Source of the DNA: Anabaena sp. PCC 7108
GTDB taxonomy: Bacteria; Cyanobacteriota; Cyanobacteriia; Cyanobacteriales; Nostocaceae
Direction: 5' to 3'
NCBI RefSeq assembly: GCF_000332135.1
Contig: NZ_KB235896.1
Span: 4,208,356-4,272,355, forward strand
DNA length: 64,000 bases
Shown here in pieces: positions 1-8,155 of the stretch. Both the position numbers and the translations under genes were made by a program. The first letter of the stretch is position 1. Each line of letters begins with the position of its first letter. The notes beneath the pieces are model-generated. The model did not search any database and had not been told where the DNA came from. It saw only the letters and a list, made by a program, of their open reading frames with translations.

Positions 1-108
1 AGTCCTGACTAATTTAACTGAGATTCTATTTTGTTCGTGTAGCTTTTATATGTAAACTCTAATATTGCATAGAAAAAACGTTTACCCTCATGACTGGAGA
101 GCAAAATT

Positions 109-747
109 TTGGGCATAGAACTACGCAGTTTCGTATTTCTAGACAATCTGCAACCTCAACACGCCGCATATATGGGAACAGTAGCCCAAGGTTTCTTACC
201 ATTACCTGGGGATACATCCCTGTGGATTGAAATCTCACCTGGTATCGAAATCAATAAAATTACAGATGTCGCCCTCAAATCTGCCTCTGTCCGTCCGGGA
301 GTACAGGTAGTGGAAAGGCTATATGGACTATTAGAAGTGCATTCTGGTTCCCAAGGGGAAACACGAGCCGCCGGACAAGCAATTTTAGCTCTGCTGGGAG
401 TGAAAAAAGAAGACTGTCTCAAACCCCGTGTGGTTTCTAGCCAAATTATTCGCAATATTGATGCTTACCAAACTCAACTTATTAACCGCACCCGTCGGGG
501 ACAGTTATTGTTAGCAGGACAAACCCTATATGTATTGGAAGTTGAACCTGCTGCTTACGCTGCGTTAGCTGCAAATGAAGCTGAGAAAGCTGCGTCAATT
601 AATATCCTGGAAGTGCAAGCTGTAGGCAGTTTTGGAAGGCTGTATTTAGGTGGACACGAACGGGATATCCTAGCGGGGGCAGCGGGAGCCTTAACGGCGA
701 TTGAAAACGTCCCTGGTCGAGAAAATCCCCAGCAGCGCAAGGAATAA
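109..747 (+). CDS. ccmP: Carboxysome shell protein, tandem BMC-domain (CcmP-like)
   Basis: Encodes 212 residues made of two consecutive bacterial-microcompartment shell domains, roughly residues 1-100 and 105-205. That is the length and architecture of CcmP, the tandem-BMC protein of beta-carboxysomes whose trimers form double-layered shell tiles with gated pores. The second repeat contains the motif [17 protein letters not shown], typical of this family. The start is TTG at 109: an in-frame stop lies at 91-93, and GGAG at 96-99 gives a well-placed ribosome binding site. The ATG at position 90 is out of frame. The gene stands apart from a main ccmKLMNO cluster, as ccmP usually does. It is followed 11 bases later by a pentapeptide-repeat gene and may be cotranscribed with it. 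CcmO, also tandem-BMC, is the alternative but is usually longer. Confidence 0.85.
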   Translation: MGIELRSFVFLDNLQPQHAAYMGTVAQGFLPLPGDTSLWIEISPGIEINKITDVALKSASVRPGVQVVERLYGLLEVHSGSQGETRAAGQAILALLGVKKEDCLKPRVVSSQIIRNIDAYQTQLINRTRRGQLLLAGQTLYVLEVEPAAYAALAANEAEKAASINILEVQAVGSFGRLYLGGHERDILAGAAGALTAIENVPGRENPQQRKE

Positions 748-758
748 AAGGAGCGAAA

Positions 759-1574
759 ATGGCAAATCAAGAGCATCTGAGATTACTCAAAGCAGGTGCA
801 GTTACCTGGCTAAAGTGGAGAAAGCAAAATCCCCAAATTGAACTTGATCTGAGTGCGGCTAACCTGCAAGGAGAAAACTTGCGAGGTGCAAATCTCCAAG
901 GTGTAAATTTAACCAAGGTAGATTTAAGTCATGCTTTATTGGTGCGAACCAATTTCAGCGGTGCAAATCTGAGTAATGCTAACCTTAACCAAGCTATTTT
1001 AATTGAAGCTAATCTGAGTGCAGCTAATTTTAGTATTGCTAATTTGAGTGGTGCAATATTGTCACAGGCTGATTTGAGTGATATAAATTTGATTGGTGCT
1101 GATTTGAGTGCAGCAAATCTCAGCGGTGCTGTGATTACAGATGCTAATTTGATCGGGGCTGATTTTAAAAATGCTATTTTGCGAGACGCGGATTTAGGAA
1201 ATGCCAAATTAATCCGCAGTAACCTGTGTTTTACTAATTTGTATAAAGCTAATTTAATTGCTGCTGATTTGAGTGAAGCGAACTTATATGAAGCAGAAGT
1301 AATGGCAGCTTACCTTTATAAAGCTAATTTGTATAAAGCTAATTTAACTAAGGCACATTTGGGTAGTTCATATCTATTTAGAGCTAACTTGAGTGAAGCT
1401 AACTTGACGGAAACTGATTTAAGTTGGACTAATTTGCGAGGTGCAAATCTTGGTGGTGCAAACCTCAAAGGTGCGAACCTCAGAGGTGCGAATATTCAGG
1501 GTGCGAACCTCAATGGTGCTAATTTTCAAGATGCAATTATGCCTGATGGTTCTAAAAATAATGGCGTTGCATAA
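759..1574 (+). CDS. Pentapeptide-repeat protein
   Basis: A 271-residue protein. After a short N-terminal segment (about residues 1-28, with a basic WLKWRK stretch) it consists almost wholly of A(N/D)Lxx pentapeptide repeats up to about residue 262, which predicts a right-handed quadrilateral beta-helix. AAGGAG at 748-753 is a good ribosome binding site for the ATG at 759. No enzymatic domain is visible; the function of such cyanobacterial proteins is mostly unknown. The gene follows ccmP by 11 bases. The last codons (GGC GTT GCA TAA) are the left end of a MITE-like repeat beginning at 1563, so the present stop and the final residues GVA were supplied by an insertion and the ancestral C-terminus may have been different. 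Confidence 0.85.
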   Translation: MANQEHLRLLKAGAVTWLKWRKQNPQIELDLSAANLQGENLRGANLQGVNLTKVDLSHALLVRTNFSGANLSNANLNQAILIEANLSAANFSIANLSGAILSQADLSDINLIGADLSAANLSGAVITDANLIGADFKNAILRDADLGNAKLIRSNLCFTNLYKANLIAADLSEANLYEAEVMAAYLYKANLYKANLTKAHLGSSYLFRANLSEANLTETDLSWTNLRGANLGGANLKGANLRGANIQGANLNGANFQDAIMPDGSKNNGVA

Positions 1575-1674
1575 TTCGGGATGATTTGAGAATCTGCATC
1601 AATATGTAATCACCGCGTCCCCCTGTCCCCGCGTCCCCGCGTCAGCCTCAATCATCCCCTTATTCAGCAAACCC
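1563..1674. repeat. MITE-like element, family A, copy 1
   Basis: Begins GGCGTTGCATAATT and shows inner inverted arms GGGATGATTTGAG and CTCAATCATCCC, with a variable GC-rich centre of CCCCGCGT-type units. It aligns over its whole length with 49596-49701. The right terminus here reads GCAAACCC instead of GCAACGCC, so this end is eroded, and no target duplication is obvious. The left end overlaps the last codons of the pentapeptide-repeat gene. Confidence 0.8.
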
Positions 1675-1677
1675 TAA

Positions 1678-4600
1678 TTATTTATTTGCGGTTCTTCCAG
1701 CTAGGTTGGCAACCATTAGTACTAGTTGATCTAACTCGATAGGTTTAGCACAGTGCATTTGGAAACCTGCTAAGTGAACCTGTTGGATTTCATCATCACT
1801 CACATAGCCTGTCAGGGCAGCAGCAGGAATTTCTCGCCCAAGTTTAGCATCAAGCGATCGCACTCGCTGGATCAGACTAAAGCCATCTTGGTCTGGCATC
1901 CCGATATCGGATAGAAGCACATTATACATACCTGGGTTAGTCGTCAAGATTGCAATTGCTTCGTCAGCGGATGCCGCCGTTGTCACCTCAGCATCATAGG
2001 TTACAAGTGCAGTCATCAATAACTCACGGATATCTTCCTCGTCATCCACAACCAGAATATGCAAATCCTTCAGTGACGGGAGATGATCAACGGGTGATTC
2101 TACAAACTCTGCTAAATCCTCTTCTCTTTGTGAATTACTAGGCAGCAAAGGCTCTTTGACAGTAGAAGAGAGAGGCAACTGGATGATTATGGTTGTCCCT
2201 AGCCCCTCACCTGAACTTTCTGCCTGGACTGTACCGCCGTGAAGTTCAACCAAATGACGGACAATTGAAAGTCCTAGCCCAAGTCCTTCATGAACGCGAG
2301 TTTTGCTACTGTCAGCTTGGCGAAAGCGTTCAAAGACATAAGGCAGAAACTCACTAGGTATGCCAATACCTGTATCACTAACTCGAATTTGAGCTTGGGA
2401 ATCAACACGCTCTAAAGAGATTTCTACCATTCCCCCTGGTGGAGTAAACTTAATAGCATTAGACAGCAAATTCCAGATTACCTGTTGCAACCGATCTACA
2501 TCACCTAGGACTTTTCCTATTGCTGGTTGCAGATGGGATTGAATCTGAATATTTTTAGCATCTGCCGATAAACGGACAACTTCTAAAGCTGCTTCAATTA
2601 CAGATTGTAGATCAATGAGATGATTGTTGAGACTCAGTTTGCCAGTTGTAATCCGCGAGATATCAAGGAGATCTTCAATCAATTGAGTTTGTGCCTTGGC
2701 ACTGCGTTCCAGTACTTCCAGTCCGCGGGCAATTTGCTCTGGCTCAAGATTCTTCTTCCGAAGCAACTGAGACCATCCCAGTATGGCATGGAGGGGGTTG
2801 CGAAGTTCATGGGAGAGAATTGATAAAAACTCATCCTTGGCGAGGTTAGATGCCTCTGCTTCCAGTCTGGCTGACTGCTCATAAGACAATAACCGGCTAC
2901 GTTCTGCTTCCAATTGTCTCTGCTGCGTAATATCCCGAATTGCCAGCAGAACCATCGGCTCATTTTTTTCTTGAAGAATTTGACAACCATTGAGTAACAA
3001 AACTTTATACCCAATTTTATCGAAAACAGCCGTGATCTCAAATTCTTGCAGATGAATCTTATTAAGAAAAATTTCTTCTAGACAGGTGATGAGATGGGGA
3101 ATATTCCACTCACCTTTTCCTAGCTCAAAAATCAATTGCTGCTCTATTTCTGGTGATGAAACTTGGAAAATTCGATAAAAGGCTTGATTTGCTGTAACAA
3201 CACGTAAACCAGAATCAAGTACCAACAAAGGTTCTGGAACAGTCTCCACAATAGCTTCAGCATAATTACGGGCTTGTTCCAGCTGCTGGGCGGTGTGCTT
3301 AAGGGCATTAATATCCACGAATACCATCACCACACCATCAATTTTATTTTCTGTAGTCCGGTAAGGTCGAATGCGGAGATTGTACCAATATCCCTGCTGG
3401 TCTTGTACTTCTAGCTCTTGGACATTGAGGCTATCCATCACTTCTTGCAGCAATGACTCTAAGTTAGGAAGATCAATTGTAGAACGGATATCACTAAGTG
3501 GCCTCCCTATATCTGTGGGAATAAGATTCAGTAACCTTTGTGCCACAGGTGTAAAGCGGCGAATTCGCAAATCGCTGGTCAGGATAATGATGGGAATATT
3601 AACACTGCTGATCAAATTCAACAAATCATTGTTGACATAGTGTAACTCCAGATTTCGACTATGTAGTTCTTGGTTGGTTGTATAAAGTTCTTCGTTAGTT
3701 GCTTGAATCTCTTCTTTAGCTGTTTGTAATTCTTCGTTAGTGCTTTGGAGTTCTTCGTTGCTAGATAATATTTCTTCATTTGCGACTTTCAAGTCTTGAG
3801 TAATGGCTTCATGCTCATGGGTAATTAATTGCAAATACTCTTGAGTTGCAGCTAGTTCTTGTTTAGTGGCTACTAGTTCTTCTCGAAGTCGGAGTATTTC
3901 TGGCGCTATATCTAGCTGTTCGATATTTTTTTTAGGATTGACTGGGCTAGGTTGATGTGCTAATTCAGATACATCCTCAAATAAAACCAAAAAGTAGTAA
4001 GTTTCTCCCTCATCAGCCTGGAAGGGAATCACTTCAACATTAAGTTTTTGATTCGGTTCGCTGCCTTCAATATGTAAATTTTCTTTTCTGACAGAAATAT
4101 TCTGTCTTTTCGCTTGCAAAATTCCAGTCCGCAACTCTTCTAGCAGCCCTTTGCGTGCCATTTTCAGCAGGTTGAAGCTAGGTTGTCCAGGGGCTGGTCT
4201 CAAATAGGGACTGGTATCTCCCCGGAATTGGAGAATGTCTATTCTGTCGTTAATTAATACCCCAACTGGTGCATAGAGATTCAAGACAATCTGGTCAGCC
4301 AGTTTTTGTAAGTCAACAGCCTCCCCGCTCTTTTCGCTGATTTGCTTGTGAGAATCTTGTCTGGCTATGGGATAGTTACTGGTAGAAAAATCTAGTTGCG
4401 GGCGCACAGATACCAATTTTCGGGAGTAAATATTGTATTTTCTATCGACTACAGGGAATAAATCTGAGAATTCTCCTGTACTCTCCGAGGTTCCTAACAT
4501 CAGAAACCCGGTCGGCTTAAGAGCATAATAAAAAATCTGCATTACCCGCTTTTGCAAAACAGATTCAAAATAAATCAGTACATTTCGACAACTAATTAAA

Positions 4601-5910
4601 TCTAGATTAGAAAAAGGCGGTTCACCAATTAAGTTTTGTCTGGCAAACACGCATTGTTCACGAATTGTTTTACTGATTTTATAGCCACCTTCTACTGAAG
4701 TAAAAAAGCGTCTAAGTTGTTCTGATGAAACATTAACTAGTTGGCTTTGCTTGTAAATACCTAACCGAGCTTTTTCAATGGCAGTCTCGTTAATGTCTGT
4801 AGCAAAAATTTGGATCGCAGGTTTGGGGATCACATTCTCCAAAAACTCTAGCAGACAAATAGCAATGGAATAAACCTCCTCACCTGTGGCACATCCTGGT
4901 ACCCAAATCCGAATGGGTAAGTCATTGGATTTGCCCTTAGTGATTGTCGGAAATACTCGCTCTTTCAATCCTTGATAAACTTCAGGATCACGGAAAAAAC
5001 TGGTGACACCAATCAGAATTTCTTGGTATAAGGCATATATTTCTGCTGGATTTTCTTGGAGATACCGAACGTAAGCCGCCATCTGCTCTAATTTATACAA
5101 CACCATCCGCCGAGCAATCCGCCGATTAATGGTAGTTTGCTTGTAGTGGGTGAAGTCAACTCCTGTGGCTGAGTGCAGCAAAGCAAAGATTGTGGGCAGG
5201 GCTTCTGGAATTTCAGACAGTGGCTCAATTGTTTCTGGCTTAGTTAAACCAGCCACATGAGGATGATGGGCAATTTGTGCCAATTCCTCAGCTATTTGTG
5301 ATGGTGGCAGGATAAAATCTACATAGCCTGTGGCGATCGCATTATTTGGCATCTCGGTGAATTGTGCGGAGACTTCATTCTGGGCAAAGGTAATGCCACC
5401 AGCCGCTTTAATCTCTCCTAATCCCAGGGAGCCGTCTGCATTGCTACCAGATAGAACTACACCAATTGCTTTGTTTCCTTGCTCGGCTGCCAATGAACTA
5501 AAGAAAGCATCGGCAGGCATATACCTACCAAGAATTTTCTTACGGCTGATCAGTCGTAGCACCCCCCGTTCCAGAGTCATTTTTGTATTGGGTGGAATGG
5601 TGTACACCTGGTTTGGTTCGACGATGATCCCATCTTCCGCTTCCTGGACTGGCATCTGAGTTTTTTTAGTGAGAATCTCAGTTAGCAAACTCTTTTGACT
5701 GGGGTCTAAGTGCTGAATCAGCACAAATGCCATGCCAGTATCGATGGGTAAATGCTCTAATAATTGGGTAAATGCTTCTAATCCCCCCGCAGATGCGGCA
5801 ATCCCAACTATAGGAAATAATACATTGCTTGTATCCTGCTCCTTTGGCATCGCTCCTTCAACAGCAGCAGAATTGGAGGGCAACGACTCAGAAGGATGGT
5901 CGGAGTTCAT
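1678..5910 (-). CDS. CheB-CheR-PAS hybrid histidine kinase with receiver domain
   Basis: A 1410-residue fused signalling protein. In order: CheB-type methylesterase (about 30-220; SAGG and QHLDP motifs), CheR N-terminal and SAM-dependent methyltransferase domains (about 245-520; PGCATGEE and FATDIN motifs), a long Glu/Asn-rich coiled coil (about 670-760), two PAS-like domains (about 760-1000), a HisKA dimerisation domain with phospho-accepting His in SHELRNPLHA (about 1025-1090), a HATPase domain (DTGIGIP and GLGLGLSI boxes, about 1130-1245) and a C-terminal receiver (VVDDEED and LSDIGMPD, about 1285-1405). No membrane segment is apparent, so it is probably cytoplasmic. Proteins of this build are common in cyanobacteria but their stimuli are unknown. 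The gene is monocistronic; its 3' end lies four bases from the MITE ending at 1674. Confidence 0.93.
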   Translation of the reverse strand: MNSDHPSESLPSNSAAVEGAMPKEQDTSNVLFPIVGIAASAGGLEAFTQLLEHLPIDTGMAFVLIQHLDPSQKSLLTEILTKKTQMPVQEAEDGIIVEPNQVYTIPPNTKMTLERGVLRLISRKKILGRYMPADAFFSSLAAEQGNKAIGVVLSGSNADGSLGLGEIKAAGGITFAQNEVSAQFTEMPNNAIATGYVDFILPPSQIAEELAQIAHHPHVAGLTKPETIEPLSEIPEALPTIFALLHSATGVDFTHYKQTTINRRIARRMVLYKLEQMAAYVRYLQENPAEIYALYQEILIGVTSFFRDPEVYQGLKERVFPTITKGKSNDLPIRIWVPGCATGEEVYSIAICLLEFLENVIPKPAIQIFATDINETAIEKARLGIYKQSQLVNVSSEQLRRFFTSVEGGYKISKTIREQCVFARQNLIGEPPFSNLDLISCRNVLIYFESVLQKRVMQIFYYALKPTGFLMLGTSESTGEFSDLFPVVDRKYNIYSRKLVSVRPQLDFSTSNYPIARQDSHKQISEKSGEAVDLQKLADQIVLNLYAPVGVLINDRIDILQFRGDTSPYLRPAPGQPSFNLLKMARKGLLEELRTGILQAKRQNISVRKENLHIEGSEPNQKLNVEVIPFQADEGETYYFLVLFEDVSELAHQPSPVNPKKNIEQLDIAPEILRLREELVATKQELAATQEYLQLITHEHEAITQDLKVANEEILSSNEELQSTNEELQTAKEEIQATNEELYTTNQELHSRNLELHYVNNDLLNLISSVNIPIIILTSDLRIRRFTPVAQRLLNLIPTDIGRPLSDIRSTIDLPNLESLLQEVMDSLNVQELEVQDQQGYWYNLRIRPYRTTENKIDGVVMVFVDINALKHTAQQLEQARNYAEAIVETVPEPLLVLDSGLRVVTANQAFYRIFQVSSPEIEQQLIFELGKGEWNIPHLITCLEEIFLNKIHLQEFEITAVFDKIGYKVLLLNGCQILQEKNEPMVLLAIRDITQQRQLEAERSRLLSYEQSARLEAEASNLAKDEFLSILSHELRNPLHAILGWSQLLRKKNLEPEQIARGLEVLERSAKAQTQLIEDLLDISRITTGKLSLNNHLIDLQSVIEAALEVVRLSADAKNIQIQSHLQPAIGKVLGDVDRLQQVIWNLLSNAIKFTPPGGMVEISLERVDSQAQIRVSDTGIGIPSEFLPYVFERFRQADSSKTRVHEGLGLGLSIVRHLVELHGGTVQAESSGEGLGTTIIIQLPLSSTVKEPLLPSNSQREEDLAEFVESPVDHLPSLKDLHILVVDDEEDIRELLMTALVTYDAEVTTAASADEAIAILTTNPGMYNVLLSDIGMPDQDGFSLIQRVRSLDAKLGREIPAAALTGYVSDDEIQQVHLAGFQMHCAKPIELDQLVLMVANLAGRTANK

Positions 5911-6112
5911 ATAAACTGATTAAATACAAAGCTAGAAAATTTAACTTGAAATTTAGCTTTCTAGTGTATTTTGTTATGGGTTGTCTTTAGTGTAGCAGAA
6001 TATAGTTATCAGTTACTTTTTAGTCCGTTTTTTATATGCATCAAAAAGCATGAGTAAAAGCCGATTTACTCATCATTTAGTATATCTGCAATTGGGTAGA
6101 TACTTGAACATT

Positions 6113-6209
6113 AGACATCTCCATAAATTAAATATACGTTTTTCAGAACCCTTGTAGAGTCGTTACATGGGTAGGGATTCTCGGCTCTAGATTTTTTTTA
6201 GAGATGTCT
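6113..6209. repeat. MITE-like element, family B, copy 1
   Basis: A 97-bp element with 9-bp terminal inverted repeats AGACATCTC/GAGATGTCT, flanked by a direct ATT duplication. Its whole length aligns with the reverse complement of 61220-61318. The centre carries GGGTAGGGATTCTCGGCTCT. It lies in the 481-base gap upstream of the CheB-CheR kinase gene, where no other gene is seen. Confidence 0.85.
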
Positions 6210-6267
6210 ATTACTACATTTACTTTGCAATTTTACTGAGATTACCATAACAAATGCACAGAATTGA

Positions 6268-6289
6268 TAGGCGGCTATAGAGCCGCCTA
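6268..6289. repeat. Short palindrome in intergenic region
   Basis: Arms TAGGCGGCT and AGCCGCCTA separated by four bases form a perfect 9-bp stem. It resembles the small GC-rich hairpins scattered in this genome. No poly-T run follows directly, so I do not call it a terminator. Confidence 0.5.
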
Positions 6290-6391
6290 CATAAATCAAA
6301 AGCCAATTTAATGATTTTGGATTGGCATCTTTGACTCTATTTCGATTATGTTGAATTTTAACCAGTCACCCCAATCACAAATCTCAAATTT

Positions 6392-6607
6392 CTATGCTTC
6401 GTCGTAGGGTTCTAAATCCAAGAGGTGAATATAAGGCTCAACTAACTCTGGACGCTGAAACGCAATAGCTCTGAGTAGATGCCAATCATTTAAACCCTCA
6501 AAAGCATTACTGTAATTATCCAATTCCAGACGCGTAGCCAAATCTTCCACCTCTGCTGCTTGCATGGCAGCAATTTCTGTTTTGGAAATGCTTAGAGTTG
6601 TCATCAT
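6392..6607 (-). CDS. Small acidic protein of unknown function
   Basis: A 71-residue soluble, acidic protein. It has no motif I can assign, but a very strong ribosome binding site (GGGAGGGG) sits just upstream of the tandem ATG ATG at 6607. The composition is gene-like: amphipathic helices and a tail rich in Leu, Glu and Asp. It lies 153 bases downstream of the esterase gene on the same strand and could share its transcript. The product may be conserved within Nostocales, but this is an impression and not a demonstrated match. Confidence 0.6.
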   Translation of the reverse strand: MMTTLSISKTEIAAMQAAEVEDLATRLELDNYSNAFEGLNDWHLLRAIAFQRPELVEPYIHLLDLEPYDEA

Positions 6608-6760
6608 GGTTGCCCCTCCCTTTTGCAGCGTTTGCTTTCAGCCCTGGGTGGAGTTACTTTGAAAAGCTTCCACCCAATCTATATTACTCATTAGCGGGCA
6701 TCTATTTTGTAAAAATTTTGCTGATTTACACCCTGATTTGTAAAATATTGATAACTTGGG

Positions 6761-7387
6761 CTAACCAATTGTGTTCAAGACGAAATTTCTTAGCACTCCT
6801 AGCATTTCTGGACTGATTTCATGTCCCATGTCAAATTCATGGTATTCTACTGCGACTCCTAGGGATTCAGCAACGGTTTTGGCTTTGATGGCAGCTGGCA
6901 ATGGTACAACTTGATCTTGTCTACCATGCATGATTAATGTGGGGGGAAAACTACTTTTTTTGAGGGTTTCTATCCCCGGATGTAAATATCCACTCATAAC
7001 GACTAAACCAGCTAGGGGTAAGTTTAGTCCTACGTCTAAGGTCATAGCACCACCTTGAGAAAACCCGCTCAAAATAGTCCGCGATAACGGTACTCCTGTA
7101 TTACTTTCTAAGGATTGTAACCAATCTATGAGCATTTGCCGACTTTCTGTCAATCCCTCATACTTGTTTTCATCCCGCAGGTCATACCAAGCTCTACCGA
7201 TGGGAGTATATGGGTATGTATAAGGTGCATTGGGCAGTAAAAATTCATAGCTAGGTAAGTCTAAATAAGGCAATAAAGATGCTACGTCTTGAGCATTTGC
7301 ACCCCAACCATGTAAGGTAACGATTAAAGCGGTGGCTTTTGGCTCTGTTTTGGGGGAAAACTTGATGAAATCTAATGTTGGAGTCAT
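6761..7387 (-). CDS. Alpha/beta hydrolase, phospholipase/carboxylesterase family
   Basis: A 208-residue serine hydrolase of the carboxylesterase (YpfH/Est, acyl-protein thioesterase-like) group. The nucleophile lies in GFSQGG; the acid is the Asp of HGRQDQVVP and the base the His of DMGHEISPE, giving a complete Ser-Asp-His triad in the usual order. An oxyanion-hole region LHGWGAN follows the first strand. Length is normal for the family and no signal peptide is seen, so it is cytoplasmic. The natural substrate is unknown; short-chain esters or acyl-proteins are the family's usual substrates. The start ATG at 7387 matches the family N-terminus. Confidence 0.88.
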   Translation of the reverse strand: MTPTLDFIKFSPKTEPKATALIVTLHGWGANAQDVASLLPYLDLPSYEFLLPNAPYTYPYTPIGRAWYDLRDENKYEGLTESRQMLIDWLQSLESNTGVPLSRTILSGFSQGGAMTLDVGLNLPLAGLVVMSGYLHPGIETLKKSSFPPTLIMHGRQDQVVPLPAAIKAKTVAESLGVAVEYHEFDMGHEISPEMLGVLRNFVLNTIG

Positions 7388-7497
7388 GAGTGATTTCGTT
7401 AAGAATTAACGCGGATTTAAACACAATCTTACTGCGATGTCAGGGAGAGCTACGATGTTATACCGTTTCTTGGTGAAGATACAATTTAGTCGTTGTT

Positions 7498-7534
7498 GTA
7501 GAGCCGAGAATCCCTACCCATGGAAAGTCTCTAC
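7498..7534. repeat. Partial family B repeat core
   Basis: The stretch reading GTAGAGCCGAGAATCCCTAC and its continuation is shared with the centre of the family B elements at 6113-6209 and 61220-61318, but neither terminal inverted repeat is present. It lies in the 290-base gap upstream of the esterase gene. Confidence 0.6.
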
Positions 7535-7677
7535 CAAATAAATTTGGCGAAGCTTCACATAGAATTGGTATTAGTTATGGCTGATTGCTAAAGTTACATA
7601 TAACGTATATACGGTAATGTAATTTAATTGAGCGAAAACTAAATTTGGATTATGTATATTTAAACATACTTATTAGC

Positions 7678-7887
7678 CTAATCTTGAGATTGGCGATCGC
7701 CTGGTTTTTCCTGAAACTGTTGAGGATTATGCTGTGTTTGCATTTCATACCACTCATTCAAACAGTATTGTGACCAACAAAAGCAATACTCGTACCAGCA
7801 AAAATCGCACAACTTGGATTCTGGTATCTGCTGACTATTTGAAAGGGGTGTAACCCTGTTTTGAGGACAGTGAATGTAATTACTCAT
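7678..7887 (-). CDS. Small cysteine-rich protein of unknown function
   Basis: A 69-residue reading frame with six cysteines (positions 7, 27, 30, 35, 37 and 42). Five of them are packed with aromatic residues in the central segment CDFCWYEYCFCW, which suggests a metal site or disulfide-rich knot. CGGAG lies about nine bases before the ATG at 7887, a plausible ribosome binding site. The C-terminal third is polar and probably unstructured. I do not recognise the family. A repeat (7946-8033) lies just upstream, so any promoter is close or embedded in it. Confidence 0.45.
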   Translation of the reverse strand: MSNYIHCPQNRVTPLSNSQQIPESKLCDFCWYEYCFCWSQYCLNEWYEMQTQHNPQQFQEKPGDRQSQD

Positions 7888-7945
7888 AAATTTTGACTCC
7901 GGGAATTTCTGAAATCCTGTTTTTGGATGTAACTGTAACTATTTA

Positions 7946-8033
7946 ATACCAGATTAGTATGAAGCTGTATAGAATAAGTGAACGCGGATGCACGCAGATA
8001 AACGCGGATAACGACAGAACATAAAATTGGTAT
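7946..8033. repeat. MITE-like element, family C, short copy
   Basis: Starts ATACCAGATTAGTATGAAGC and ends AAATTGGTAT, so the termini are imperfect inverted repeats (ATACCA.../...TGGTAT). The core contains CGCAGATAAACGCGGATAA, shared with 50999-51120 (opposite orientation) and 56014-56176. At 88 bp it is the shortest of the three copies and seems to be an internally deleted derivative. Confidence 0.75.
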
Positions 8034-8064
8034 AAGTAATCCTACAAGATTAATGACACAGATT

Positions 8065-8155
8065 AGACATAGCACTGAAAATTAAATCTGCGTTTCCTAG
8101 AATCTTTGTAGAGATTTTCTCTGGAAGGTCTCTACAATTTTTTCTGGAGATGTCT
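8065..8155. repeat. MITE-like element, family B, copy 2
   Basis: Starts AGACATAGCACTGAAAATTA and ends GGAGATGTCT, flanked on both sides by ATT, the same 3-bp duplication type as the copies at 6113 and 61220. At 91 bp it is diverged in the centre, lacking the GGGTAGGGATTCTCGG core. Its right half overlaps the 3' end of the glycosyltransferase gene. Confidence 0.75.

Noticed and set aside
929-1207. Minus-strand frame antisense to the pentapeptide gene
   Set aside because: Its Ala/Leu/Lys repeat pattern is the mirror of the pentapeptide repeats on the other strand.
6598-6816. Plus-strand 72-codon frame overlapping the esterase 3' region
   Set aside because: It is antisense to two better supported genes and lacks coding features.
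7884-8075. 63-codon frame on the minus strand
   Set aside because: It lies across two MITE-like repeats (7946-8033 and 8065-8155) and overlaps nothing conserved.
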